From assembly GCA_964418605.1 (NCBI GenBank), contig CAYQLY010000003.1:1-64000 (forward strand): 64,000 nt of DNA, in the 5' to 3' direction. The notes beneath the pieces are model-generated. The model made no database searches, was not told the DNA's origin, and worked only from the letters and a program-made list of their open reading frames with translations. The translations under genes were made by a program, and so were the position numbers. Origin of the DNA: CAYQLY01 sp964418605 (lineage in GTDB: Bacteria > Bacteroidota > Bacteroidia > Cytophagales > Cyclobacteriaceae). The number at the start of each line of letters is the position of its first letter. Positions within the stretch are counted from its first letter, which is position 1. Shown piece after piece: positions 1 through 8,775 of the stretch.

Positions 1-10
1 TAACTCCTAA

Positions 11-90
11 ATTTACGCATTGCGTATAACTACTCATAAAAAAAATCGTATAACCACCCTATATTGGCTATATTTACGCATAATAATAGT
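11..90. repeat. Short repeats upstream of the recombinase gene
   Basis: The leader before the recombinase gene contains a 6-bp inverted repeat TACGCA-T-TGCGTA (14-26). The motif ATTTACGCAT recurs as ATTTACGCATAA at about 73-84. GTATAACTAC (24-33) recurs as GTATAACCAC (48-57). Such clustered direct and inverted copies next to a tyrosine recombinase could be core or arm binding sites, or an att-like site, but this is inference. The window starts here, so any further copies upstream are not visible. Confidence 0.4.
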
Positions 91-92
91 AT

Positions 93-932
93 ATGATTGA
101 GAAAAATTTAATAAAAGCTCTCGAGCACCGAATGGAAATTTTACGTTATAGTCAAAGCTCTATCAAAACATATAAAAACACCATCTCCGCTTTCCTTACC
201 GACTTCTATCCTACCAAAGCAAAGGATATTACAAAAGAACGAATAGAAAAATATATTCACTATAAAATAACAAAGAAGAACATATCTCAATCATTTCAAA
301 AACAGTTAATAGCTACTATTAGCTTATTTTATAAAGAGGTTATGCACACTAATTTTAAGCTCGCCCACCTTTATCCAAAACGTACCGAACGAAAACTTCC
401 TCCTGTTTTATCTGCAATAGAAGTAAAAAAAATAATTGAATCTATAGATAACCTAAAGCACAAAGCCATTATTAGCACCATCTATGGGGGGGGATTGCGC
501 TTAAGCGAGGTTATCAATTTGAAAAAAACAGACATTGATTCTAAAAGAATGGTTATACGCATTACGAATTCAAAAGGTAAAAAAGATAGAGAGGTAATGC
601 TTTCAGAAAAACTACTTCTACTACTCCGCTCCTATTTTCTAGTATTTCATCCTAGCTTATGGCTTTTTGAAGGACAATCAACTAAACGTTATTCACCGCG
701 AAGTGTACAACAAATCTTTAAAAAAGCATTAATGAAAGCTAAAATCAATAAATCAGCCTCTGTACATACCTTACGCCATAGCTTTGCCACTCATCTACTT
801 GAAAGCGGCATAGATATTAGAATTATACAAGAATTATTAGGCCATGCTTCGATCAAAACAACTCAATTATACACACACCTTACAGAAAAGATAAGAAAAA
901 ATGTAAAGAGCCCTGTAGAAAATATATTATAA
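93..932 (+). CDS. Tyrosine recombinase/integrase (XerC/IntI-like)
   Basis: This is a 279-residue site-specific recombinase that would cut and rejoin DNA through a phosphotyrosine link. An N-terminal SAM-like core-binding domain (about residues 5-95) is followed by a catalytic domain (105-275). The full catalytic set is visible: R136 in GLRLSE, K161 in NSKGKKDR, H225 and R228 in HTLRHS, H251 in LGH and nucleophile Y260 in LYTHL. It is about 20 residues shorter than typical XerC/XerD. The C-terminal end (VKSPVENIL) resembles that of integron integrases, but the extra helix between the catalytic boxes that marks true IntI proteins is not apparent. No transposase or phage gene is adjacent, so it may be a solo recombinase or the last gene of an element lying to the left. 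Confidence 0.9.
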   Translation: MIEKNLIKALEHRMEILRYSQSSIKTYKNTISAFLTDFYPTKAKDITKERIEKYIHYKITKKNISQSFQKQLIATISLFYKEVMHTNFKLAHLYPKRTERKLPPVLSAIEVKKIIESIDNLKHKAIISTIYGGGLRLSEVINLKKTDIDSKRMVIRITNSKGKKDREVMLSEKLLLLLRSYFLVFHPSLWLFEGQSTKRYSPRSVQQIFKKALMKAKINKSASVHTLRHSFATHLLESGIDIRIIQELLGHASIKTTQLYTHLTEKIRKNVKSPVENIL

Positions 933-947
933 CATTGCAAACATCAA

Positions 948-1280
948 TTAGACGTTTTTAAGTTTATCATTATTTTGATGCCGATCGCTATCTCGATTGG
1001 TTTTTTTTTCAATATTTTTAATCAATGCTTCTTCCAAATTAATTCCTGTTTGATTTGCCAAACAAATTAATACAAAAAGAACATCAGCTAATTCATCAGC
1101 CAAATTTTTATCTTGATCCGATTCTTTGAACGATTGTTCTCCATATTGTCTTGAAATAATACGAGCCACCTCTCCTACTTCTTCCGTAAGTATTGCCATA
1201 TTAGTAAGTTCATTAAAATAACGGACTCCTTTTTCTTTGATCCACTGATCAACGAGTTGTTGTGCTTGTTGTAATGTCAT
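948..1280 (-). CDS. MazG-like nucleotide pyrophosphohydrolase
   Basis: This 110-residue protein belongs to the all-alpha NTP pyrophosphohydrolase superfamily, whose members hydrolyse (d)NTPs to monophosphates and pyrophosphate for pool cleaning. The metal-binding pattern is visible as EEVGEV (E33, E34, E37) followed by DELADV (D62, E63, D66). The length fits the single-domain MazG-like form, not the two-domain MazG. The tail is charged and Lys/Asn-rich. It is the last gene on the minus strand before the recombinase and ends 15 nt from the end of that gene, convergently. A hairpin lies just upstream. Exact substrate is unknown. Confidence 0.85.
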   Translation of the reverse strand: MTLQQAQQLVDQWIKEKGVRYFNELTNMAILTEEVGEVARIISRQYGEQSFKESDQDKNLADELADVLFVLICLANQTGINLEEALIKNIEKKTNRDSDRHQNNDKLKNV

Positions 1281-1298
1281 TTTTTTAATATAATAAAT

Positions 1299-1342
1299 AA
1301 TCTACTTGTATTATTTCAATACAAAAATACTACAAGTAGATT
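1299..1342. terminator. 12-bp inverted repeat between two minus-strand genes
   Basis: The arms AATCTACTTGTA (1299-1310) and TACAAGTAGATT (1331-1342) are perfect complements around a 20-nt AT-rich loop. It lies 11 nt past the stop of the minus-strand lipoprotein gene and before the mazG-like start. On the minus strand it is followed by AT-rich sequence with no clean U-tract. It may be a terminator or an mRNA-processing hairpin. Confidence 0.5.
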
Positions 1343-1353
1343 GATCAAATTAA

Positions 1354-1770
1354 TTAACCATTCATGCCACGACAATGAAATATCACTTTTTTGGTAATTG
1401 TATTACCATCATGATCTATCACAACAATCACTTCTAGCTCCATATCCTGATGTATTTCTATCATATTCATCCATACTTCATTAAATTGGATTTTCTTCCC
1501 ATGCATATGATACTCTTTCGAAAATTTTTCTGCACCATCCGATAACTGACGAATAACTAATTTATATCCATGTAGTTCATCATCTGATTCTATTTTCCCT
1601 GAAATCGTAACATTGCTATGATGATCAAATTTTTGATCAGCTTCAGGTGAAGTAATGGTAATAGTTGCTGAATAATTAGCATGAACATCTTCTTCTTTTT
1701 TACATGAGCTAGTCACAATAACTAATGTTATTATACTTAAATTAAGTATTTTAAATTTAAATTGTTTCAT
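1354..1770 (-). CDS. Small lipoprotein, DUF4625-like, possible metal binding
   Basis: A 138-residue lipoprotein. The signal peptide ends in a lipobox at TSSC, with a CKKEE start of the mature chain. The rest reads as a single beta-rich domain (ITITSPEADQKF through KKVIFHC). It is notably rich in His and Met (DHHS, HMHGKK, EIHQDMEL, DHDGN, FHCRGMNG), which suggests but does not prove metal binding. It lies 41 nt downstream of an outer-membrane protein gene with an N-terminal CDICGC motif, so the two are probably co-transcribed. The DUF4625 assignment rests on general resemblance (small Bacteroidota lipoprotein, Ig-like pattern). Confidence 0.7.
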   Translation of the reverse strand: MKQFKFKILNLSIITLVIVTSSCKKEEDVHANYSATITITSPEADQKFDHHSNVTISGKIESDDELHGYKLVIRQLSDGAEKFSKEYHMHGKKIQFNEVWMNMIEIHQDMELEVIVVIDHDGNTITKKVIFHCRGMNG

Positions 1771-1811
1771 AATTTTTTCTATTTATTAATTTTAGATTTT
1801 ATCACTATCAA

Positions 1812-2735
1812 TTAAAAGAGGAAAGAAACCCCTGCATACAAACGCTGTTTACTTACTATTTGCCCTTGAGCAATATCTTGATATAAAGGCATTTGTGTAC
1901 TAAGATTTAAAATCATCTTTCTATAATAAACATCTATTCCTACATTTCCCATAAGAACATTGCTTTGAGTATATTCCTGCTTTACTTTTTTATCTTGATC
2001 TATGAATCCATATTCAAAACTCATACCTAAATGAGGGAGAAAAGATGTGTTCTTTATTTTTTTCCAATAAAAAATTCGAGCTGAAGAAGTAATCCGATCT
2101 CCAAATTTGTATTTCCTTTTATTCGATGTATTCATACGATAATTTGCTTCTACATTAAGTCCTACTTGATTATATCTTAAAGTATAAATCAAATTAAAAG
2201 GAAGATCGAAAGAGCCTGTACCTACTTGCAAACTTGGAATAAGTAATCCTGAATGAGGTTCAATAGAATTACTTTTTCCTGTTGGCAATTTAATTCCAGC
2301 TCCAATCTGTAAAGCATGTTTCCAATTTGAACTTAACTCATTACCAGTATTAATGACAATATAACTAGCCATCAATGATATGTCTCCTACTCCAGAAACA
2401 ACTGAACGAGTCTCATTCTCGTCTCTTATATAATAATTGTATGGTAAGAAGGCAAATAAATGAAGTTTTCTATTCACTACATATCTACCCCATAATTCAG
2501 CCGTATGAAATGTTTCATGTGTTTTCATGGGAACATCCCCTGGAAATAAAATAAGATGTTCAGAGTCAAATGATCTATATTGATATCTAACTCCTATAAA
2601 ATTATTCTGAAATTTTGGCAAGATTCCAAAATAATTTCCACCTACAGAGCAGCCACAAATATCACACGATAACGATGCAGATATCATTGCAAAGTATAAT
2701 ATTAAAAAACTTATACTTGTCTTTTTTTTATTCAT
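1812..2735 (-). CDS. Outer-membrane beta-barrel protein with CDICGCS motif
   Basis: A 307-residue exported protein. A signal sequence (about residues 1-23) is followed directly by CDICGCSVGGNYFG and then by alternating amphipathic strands ending in a terminal Phe (GVSFLF), the usual end of an outer-membrane barrel. This resembles a Bacteroidota family annotated simply as transporter. The CxxCxC motif at the mature N-terminus suggests a soft-metal or lipid-anchor role. It sits between a Cys-pair small membrane protein upstream and a His-rich lipoprotein downstream, on the same strand. Substrate cannot be told from sequence. Confidence 0.7.
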   Translation of the reverse strand: MNKKKTSISFLILYFAMISASLSCDICGCSVGGNYFGILPKFQNNFIGVRYQYRSFDSEHLILFPGDVPMKTHETFHTAELWGRYVVNRKLHLFAFLPYNYYIRDENETRSVVSGVGDISLMASYIVINTGNELSSNWKHALQIGAGIKLPTGKSNSIEPHSGLLIPSLQVGTGSFDLPFNLIYTLRYNQVGLNVEANYRMNTSNKRKYKFGDRITSSARIFYWKKIKNTSFLPHLGMSFEYGFIDQDKKVKQEYTQSNVLMGNVGIDVYYRKMILNLSTQMPLYQDIAQGQIVSKQRLYAGVSFLF

Positions 2736-2915
2736 AATAATTTTTATTTTATTTAATACATCAAAATAGACAGAGCATATCTAAACAAAAACTTATGCGT
2801 ATTTTATTCGAATTGCCCATCCAACATATTTTACATGATAGCAAAATAATACTACTGAAAAAATCAATAGCAACTATCTAGCCATTTGTTATATGCTATA
2901 CAAATGTTCTAAAAA

Positions 2916-3290
2916 TTAGAAATTAAAAATTTCCGGTGGATGAAAGATAGAAAAAATAAAATTCGATGGATAAAAAATAAAATTCCTAGCTAAAGGCATT
3001 TCAAAAGAGAGATTCGGAGCAATAAAAGAAGCATGAATAAAATAAGGTATCAACCAATCTGTTTGCTTAGACTTAATGTCTGGAAGTTTTTGCTGTTTTT
3101 CCTCATTTTGCTTTAATTGTTTAGTTAAATAACAATGCCCCTTACAAGTGGAAGTGGCATTAAAACGATTAATACAGATATTTTTAACTATATACTGTCT
3201 TTGAATGTAAAAAGAAGCCATAACCCATACCTGTGATGTAGCTTGAATTACAACAGCACCAAGTAGTATATATATAGCAAACTTTTTCAT
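2916..3290 (-). CDS. Small membrane-anchored protein with Cys-pair motif
   Basis: A 124-residue protein with one N-terminal hydrophobic segment (about 4-26), then CINRF and the motif CKGHCYLTKQL, then a hydrophobic, aromatic C-terminal half ending PPEIFNF. Short proteins with a C-x-GKC-x-LxKQL motif are common in Bacteroidota near metal-transport receptor genes, but their function is unknown. The gene is 180 nt upstream of the CDICGC outer-membrane protein on the same strand, which suggests a shared metal-linked role. Confidence 0.6.
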   Translation of the reverse strand: MKKFAIYILLGAVVIQATSQVWVMASFYIQRQYIVKNICINRFNATSTCKGHCYLTKQLKQNEEKQQKLPDIKSKQTDWLIPYFIHASFIAPNLSFEMPLARNFIFYPSNFIFSIFHPPEIFNF

Positions 3291-3339
3291 TCGAGGTAAA
3301 GTTAGCTAATTAAATTAAAATCTTATTTAGAAAATATAT

Positions 3340-3792
3340 TTATTTTTTATTCTTCGAATCAAGAATAATGGTAATCGGTCCATCATTAATTAGTTCTACT
3401 TGCATATCAGCACCAAACTTCCCAGATGAGACCGATTTACCTAATTCGATTTGTAATTTTTTAATAAAAAGCTGATAAACAAATTGAGCTATTTCGGGAG
3501 GAGCTGATTCAATAAATGAAGGCCGATTGCCTTTTTTTGTACTCGCATGTAAAGTAAATTGACTGACAACTAATATATCTCCATTAATCTCATGAATATC
3601 CTTATTCATTTTCCCTTCTTCATCTGGAAAAATGCGCAGTAAACTTATTTTTTTAACTAACCAATCAATATCTTCTTCTGTATCTTGATGAGTAATACCT
3701 AAAAATAAAAGAATTCCTTTTTCAATTTTTCCTACTTCTTGTTCATCAATCGTAACGGATGCAGAAAGAACCCGCTGAAGCAAAGCAATCAT
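3340..3792 (-). CDS. dtd: D-aminoacyl-tRNA deacylase
   Basis: The product (150 residues) hydrolyses D-aminoacyl and mischarged glycyl-tRNAs. Both family signatures are present: SQFTLHA (77-83) and the cross-subunit Gly-cisPro motif NDGPIT (136-141). The length matches the family. An upstream in-frame start would add 18 Lys-rich residues encoded inside the end of topA; the ATG at 3792 is preferred because it begins exactly at the conserved MIALLQRV start. Only one base separates the topA stop (TAA) from this ATG, so translation is probably coupled and the two genes form an operon. Confidence 0.95.
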   Translation of the reverse strand: MIALLQRVLSASVTIDEQEVGKIEKGILLFLGITHQDTEEDIDWLVKKISLLRIFPDEEGKMNKDIHEINGDILVVSQFTLHASTKKGNRPSFIESAPPEIAQFVYQLFIKKLQIELGKSVSSGKFGADMQVELINDGPITIILDSKNKK

Positions 3793-3793
3793 A

Positions 3794-6115
3794 TTATGAT
3801 TTTTTCTTTGGCCAGCCACGTTTTTTCTTTTCAGGTGCTTTTTCAATTAGCTCTAAGCATTCTTCTAAGGTCAACGTTTTTGGATCTCTATCTTTTGGAA
3901 TTTTGACATTTTTTTTCCCAGAAGTAATATATGGGCCATATCGACCATTCAGTATTTGTATCTCAGGGTTTTCAGGAAAAAGTTTAATGACTTTTTCAGC
4001 TTCTGCTTTTCGTTTAGCTTGAATGATCTCAATCGCTCGTTCAGTTGTAATCTCTAATGGATCTTCTTCTTTTGGGATGGAGTAAAATTTTCCAGCATGT
4101 TTAATATAAGGTCCGAAACGGCCTATCGCAACAGTCATCGTTTCTTCTTCAAACAAACCTAATTCACGAGGAAGTTTAAAAAGCTCTAACGCTTCTTCTA
4201 ATGTAAGGCTTTCAATAAACTGGCCTTTGCGTAGGCTCGCATACTTAGGCTTTTCTTCACCTTCTACTAGCTCTCCTAACTGTACATAAGGCCCGTATCT
4301 TCCCAGTTTAGCATATATTTTTAATCCTGTTTTAGGATCTATTCCTAATTCACGTGAAGGGTTAATCGTGGAACGTTCAATAGCCGATGTGGTTTCTACC
4401 GTTTGATGAAAGGCATTATAAAAAACCTGAATCATTTTTTGCCATTTCATCTTACCTTCAGCTACCTCATCCAGTTCTTTTTCCACTTCAGCGGTAAAAG
4501 AATAATCAACGATATTCGGAAAATATTGAATCAAAAAATCATTGACAACAGTAGCGGTATTCGTCGGGAATAATTTAAATTTTTCTGCTCCGGTAATCTC
4601 TTTTTTTACCTCGGTATTTATTTTTCCTTTTTGCAAAATGACTTCATGATACACACGCTCCACTCCTTCACGTGATTCTTTTAACACGTAATCTCTTTTT
4701 TGAATGGTAGAAATAGTAGGTGCATAAGTAGATGGACGACCAATGCCTAATTCTTCTAATTTCTTTACCAAGCTCGCCTCCGTATACCGCGATGGCGGGC
4801 GTGTAAACCGCTGAAGGGCTTTAAAATAATCCAAATCTAATGATTGACCTATTTGTAGTGGAGGCAAAAGTTTATCATCACCCTCTTCATCCTCATCTTC
4901 ATCTGTGGACTCAATATATACTTTCAAGAATCCTTCAAATTTAATCATCTCACCTGTTGCTGTTAATGTTTCAGGTGTGGTTGAAATGCTAATCGTAGCA
5001 ATTGTTTTTTCTAATTGTGCATCAGCCATTTGAGAAGCGATGGCTCGTTTCCAAATTAACTCATAGAGACGTTGTTGATTACGATCTTCCCCAGCAGAAT
5101 GAACCGAAAAATCAGTTGGACGAATTGCTTCGTGGGCCTCCTGCGCCGATTCGGATTTTGTTTTATAATGTCTTTGTTCTACAAATTCCTCTCCATAAGC
5201 TTTCGTAATTTCTTTTATCGCATTACCAATAGCTTCTTGAGACAGATTAACCGAATCTGTTCTCATATAAGATATTTTTCCTGCTTCATACAACCGTTGA
5301 GCTAAGATCATGGTTTGAGCAACAGAAAATCCCAATTTCCGGCTTGCCTCTTGTTGGAGTGTAGATGTTGTAAAAGGCGCAGCGGGTGATTTTTTAGCTG
5401 GTTTTTTTTCTAAATTCTTAATTGAAAAGTCAGCACCAATGCATTTTTTTAAAAAAGCAATGGCTTCTTCTTCTGTATCAAATTTAGCAGGAAGTTCTGC
5501 AAAAAATGTTTTTCCTTTTTCTGCAATAAACTTAGCTGTGATTTTATAATGTGATTTGGATTTAAATTTTTCTATTTCTCGTTCACGTTCAACAACTAAT
5601 CGAACAGCCACTGATTGGACACGACCTGCTGATAATCCTGTTTTTATTTTCTTCCAAAGAATAGGCGAAATTTCAAACCCAACTAACCGATCTAAAATAC
5701 GACGTGCTTGTTGTGAATCAACCAAATGGATATCTATACCACGTGGATTATCAATTGCTGTTTTAATCGCATTTTTGGTAATCTCTCTAAAAACAATTCG
5801 CTTGGTTTCTTTTTTACCTAACTCTAATGCTTCTGTTAAATGCCAAGAGATGGCCTCCCCTTCTCGATCGTCGTCGGTCGCCAACCAAATGACTTCTGCC
5901 TTTTTACATAATTTCTTTAACTCATTGACAACCTCTTGCTTATCTTCTAGAATTTCATAAGTCGGCTCAAATTGATTTTCAATATCGATGGCTTTATTCC
6001 CTTTTTTTAAATCTCGAACATGGCCATAACTGGAAGTTACCTTATACTCTTTTCCTAAATAGCCTTCGATGGTTTTTGCTTTAGCAGGCGACTCTACAAT
6101 AACGAGATTTTTCAC
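3794..6115 (-). CDS. topA: DNA topoisomerase I (type IA)
   Basis: This 773-residue enzyme relaxes negative supercoils by single-strand passage. The N-terminal Toprim domain shows VESPAK (E8) and TDDDREGEA (D81-D83). The active-site tyrosine is Y283 in ISYMRTDS. After the core, the zinc-ribbon fingers of the E. coli protein are replaced by repeated Cys-free modules of the type RFGPYIKHAGKFYSIPKEEDPLEIT, at least three copies, ending in a basic tail KKKRGWPKKKS. This form is usual in Bacteroidota. The start codon is GTG at 6115. An acidic insert (DEDEDEEGDDK) lies around residue 410. It shares a promoter with dtd. Confidence 0.97.
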   Translation of the reverse strand: MKNLVIVESPAKAKTIEGYLGKEYKVTSSYGHVRDLKKGNKAIDIENQFEPTYEILEDKQEVVNELKKLCKKAEVIWLATDDDREGEAISWHLTEALELGKKETKRIVFREITKNAIKTAIDNPRGIDIHLVDSQQARRILDRLVGFEISPILWKKIKTGLSAGRVQSVAVRLVVEREREIEKFKSKSHYKITAKFIAEKGKTFFAELPAKFDTEEEAIAFLKKCIGADFSIKNLEKKPAKKSPAAPFTTSTLQQEASRKLGFSVAQTMILAQRLYEAGKISYMRTDSVNLSQEAIGNAIKEITKAYGEEFVEQRHYKTKSESAQEAHEAIRPTDFSVHSAGEDRNQQRLYELIWKRAIASQMADAQLEKTIATISISTTPETLTATGEMIKFEGFLKVYIESTDEDEDEEGDDKLLPPLQIGQSLDLDYFKALQRFTRPPSRYTEASLVKKLEELGIGRPSTYAPTISTIQKRDYVLKESREGVERVYHEVILQKGKINTEVKKEITGAEKFKLFPTNTATVVNDFLIQYFPNIVDYSFTAEVEKELDEVAEGKMKWQKMIQVFYNAFHQTVETTSAIERSTINPSRELGIDPKTGLKIYAKLGRYGPYVQLGELVEGEEKPKYASLRKGQFIESLTLEEALELFKLPRELGLFEEETMTVAIGRFGPYIKHAGKFYSIPKEEDPLEITTERAIEIIQAKRKAEAEKVIKLFPENPEIQILNGRYGPYITSGKKNVKIPKDRDPKTLTLEECLELIEKAPEKKKRGWPKKKS

Positions 6116-6151
6116 AATAATGATCTAAACTAAAAAATTAGTAATGACATA

Positions 6152-6181
6152 CAAATATATAGGAGATTTTTAAAAATCAAA
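6152..6181 (-). promoter_or_regulatory. Bacteroidota-type promoter of topA-dtd
   Basis: On the minus strand TTTG (6181-6178) and TATATTTG (6159-6152) are separated by 18 nt, a full match to the Bacteroidota -33/-7 pattern TTTG-N17-23-TAnnTTTG. The predicted transcript would start near 6145, leaving a leader of about 30 nt before the topA GTG. Confidence 0.7.
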
Positions 6182-6323
6182 TTATAATTTAGAAAAAATA
6201 GCCTGAATCTCGTTAATTATATGATTTAAGAAACAATTTTTTAATTTATTTCTATTTCTACCAGCCAAAATAGAAATAGAAGGAGAAAAATATATTTAAA
6301 AATAAATCAAAAATTATAACTTA

Positions 6324-7439
6324 TTACTTAACTCTAAAACTCCATTTAATAGGCTTAGTTTTATAGTATGCTTTCAGTTCTTTCGTTTCGAATAATCTAT
6401 ATAAATGATTACTAGCCAAATCAGTAATTTCTTCATTAAACTCTACCGTATATTTCTGTTTTTTCCAGGATTCAATAGGTATACATTCCCATACTGAATC
6501 ACTATTTCTTACGGACCGTACTTTGTATTTTACTAATTCATTTTTACTATCAATTATCTTTAATCCAATACATAAAGAAGCATAATCAATAGGCTCTGAA
6601 AATGAAAGCTGAAGAGGGGCTTTAATCGATTGAGGAGTTTTAAAGTCCGCATTAATAATCTTAGGTATATTTCGATCAGGTGCAATAGCTAAGAATTCTT
6701 TTTTGTATTCTTTAGTAATAAATTTACCATATTCTGTTTTTAGTTGAGTAGAAACTACAAGTGTATATTTTTTCCCTACTTCGAATATAGGGCCTAAATT
6801 TTCAAGATAATGAATTCCTCTTTTTATTCTCCCAGGATGAATCATGAGAATAAGATGTCTCGCACTATCCGCCCAATAAGATCTTTCTTTCCATACCTTT
6901 GGTTTGATATTCCCTTTCTCATCCAACAAATGTATTTTGGCAAAAGCCTTTACATCTTCTTGCATAGGGGATGTAAACAGAATATGAAATGAAAGAATAT
7001 TAGCAGGAATTCTATTAGTTAAAGGAAATACAGAGACTACCTCTGTAGTTATAGAATCAGAAATAATAGTCTTTGGAGTAGAAAATCTTTTTTTGACTGT
7101 ATCTCTATCTACATAAAATCTACTTTCAAAATTTAATTCATTTCCTAAGTCAAAATAAGGAATAAATTTCAATGAATCATTTTCTATAAAATAAGTCCCT
7201 ATAATTGAATGATTAGAGGTGATGTTATCTGCAACAAGATGAAGAGAAAGAATAGAATTGGCTTTTTCTATAGATATAGTATTATTGGATGTATACAGGC
7301 TACTGATACGATCAGAAGATAATTTTACAGCAATAATAGGTTTTAAGGGATTTGCTAAATTAACAGATATTTTATTTTTATTTCTAACACACGCAAAAAT
7401 AAAAATAAGAGGAATAAAAAAAAGAAAATTATTTTTCAT
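6324..7439 (-). CDS. Lipoprotein with bacterial Ig-like (SbsA-type) domains
   Basis: The start is placed at the ATG at 7439 because it gives a clean lipoprotein signal (MKNNFLFFIPLIFIFAC); an upstream in-frame ATG at 7457 would add six residues. The mature protein (371 residues in all) has stretches typical of SbsA/Big_5-like beta-sandwich domains: FPLTNRIPANILSFHILFTSP in the middle, and LQLSFSEPIDYAS with a later VEFNEEITDLASNHL near the C-terminus. Such domains usually occur in cell-surface lipoproteins. The gene follows another lipoprotein gene by 38 nt and is probably in the same transcript. Function unknown. Confidence 0.7.
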   Translation of the reverse strand: MKNNFLFFIPLIFIFACVRNKNKISVNLANPLKPIIAVKLSSDRISSLYTSNNTISIEKANSILSLHLVADNITSNHSIIGTYFIENDSLKFIPYFDLGNELNFESRFYVDRDTVKKRFSTPKTIISDSITTEVVSVFPLTNRIPANILSFHILFTSPMQEDVKAFAKIHLLDEKGNIKPKVWKERSYWADSARHLILMIHPGRIKRGIHYLENLGPIFEVGKKYTLVVSTQLKTEYGKFITKEYKKEFLAIAPDRNIPKIINADFKTPQSIKAPLQLSFSEPIDYASLCIGLKIIDSKNELVKYKVRSVRNSDSVWECIPIESWKKQKYTVEFNEEITDLASNHLYRLFETKELKAYYKTKPIKWSFRVK

Positions 7440-7477
7440 CCCTCTTATAAATAACATTGGAATTATAGTTTTATTTT

Positions 7478-8629
7478 TTATAGTGTTAACAAACTCAAAT
7501 TACCTGCTTCTTCAATAACAAGAAACTGAGTATCACTATATTTTGCCATCATGATGTAAGACCCATTATAAATTTTTAGATCTTCATCTGTTAATCCACC
7601 TGCTCTCATATCTCCCTGAATTAGAAGTGGGGAAGTCATATTCTTACTGATCCCTGTTCCATCTATATATTTCTTTCCTATTCGAACAATACGATGATTC
7701 TCATGAAGTTCTATTAAATAAACTTTATCATTTTGATTAACGAACGAAACTTTTGAAGGCATTCCGCCATTTAAATTAAAATATTCTTCTACTTGTAATA
7801 GCCCTGCTCCGTTTACAATATCACTTACTTCAAAAGAAAAACCTGGAGCACATGTAGTAACTCCGATTAATCGATTTTTTCCATCTACTTTTCCAAAGAC
7901 CATTCTTTCAAGAGGAGCATTTGTATGATATCCGCCCCCCCAATTTGATTTAAATACAGTTGTTGCTTTTTTAGTCATTACAACATCATGAGTAAAAGGA
8001 GTTGTTATTTTTCCAATTTCTCCTGCTAAACCAAAAATTTGCCCTATACTTACATAAAGATCATTCCCTCCAAAAGACATATCTTGAAGCACGTTATTAT
8101 TTGTAGAAAATGTGATTGCAACATATGATACATTTTCTAAATCAACAAGTGAAATCTCATTGCCTTTCGTTATTTTAAATAGAGAGGATACTCTACTAGG
8201 GCTTTGTTTTTCAACAAGCACATAGACTGATTTGGAAATAGGATTAACCTCCATATCAAGAATAGATAACTTATCAGAAGTAACACCCATTTTTTGTGCT
8301 ATTTGATTTTTCAAATTAGGAATAGAAGTAATTGCATTTGCAGATGCGTCAGCTACATTATTATCGTCACTAGCCACGATATAAATTTTGCCAGTAGTAT
8401 TATTAGCAACAACAATGGCAACATCCTTATCATTAGCCACTAATATAAAATCATCAATTACACCAGTTGTAAATGGTTTTCCTTGTTGAGGATTTGCAAT
8501 AAGCGAATTTAGTGCTGGTGCTGGCGTTGGCGTTTGTGTTGTAGAAGCAGGTTCTTCTGATTCTTTTTTACAAGAAGAAAAAGATACAACTACAAAGAGT
8601 ACGAGAATTTGTATAATGTTCGATTTCAT
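7478..8629 (-). CDS. Lipoprotein, possible beta-propeller, unknown function
   Basis: A 383-residue lipoprotein with lipobox FSSC followed by CKKESEEP and a Thr/Pro/Ala-rich linker (TTQTPTPAPAL, about 29-41). The rest contains repeated strand patterns of the type NDKDVAIVVANNTTGKIYIVAS and ISKSVYVLVEKQ that suggest a propeller-like fold. I do not recognise a family. It is the first gene of a two-lipoprotein unit with the Ig-like lipoprotein downstream. Both are likely attached to the outer membrane. The 146-nt upstream region contains no other gene. Confidence 0.6.
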   Translation of the reverse strand: MKSNIIQILVLFVVVSFSSCKKESEEPASTTQTPTPAPALNSLIANPQQGKPFTTGVIDDFILVANDKDVAIVVANNTTGKIYIVASDDNNVADASANAITSIPNLKNQIAQKMGVTSDKLSILDMEVNPISKSVYVLVEKQSPSRVSSLFKITKGNEISLVDLENVSYVAITFSTNNNVLQDMSFGGNDLYVSIGQIFGLAGEIGKITTPFTHDVVMTKKATTVFKSNWGGGYHTNAPLERMVFGKVDGKNRLIGVTTCAPGFSFEVSDIVNGAGLLQVEEYFNLNGGMPSKVSFVNQNDKVYLIELHENHRIVRIGKKYIDGTGISKNMTSPLLIQGDMRAGGLTDEDLKIYNGSYIMMAKYSDTQFLVIEEAGNLSLLTL

Positions 8630-8775
8630 AAAAAATACAGGCTTAATTAATTCAAATATATATAAAAGTATAATTTTATTATATAATTTTTAAATAATAA
8701 GTTGAACATTTTTAATAAATTTTGGGTTAAGACAACTTAATTTTATTAACTTTCTTTAAGAATAACCCTCTAAAG

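Noticed and set aside
3793..3846. Upstream start for dtd giving an 18-residue extension
   Set aside because: The extension is Lys-rich, encoded within topA, and absent from the family; the ATG at 3792 matches the conserved start.
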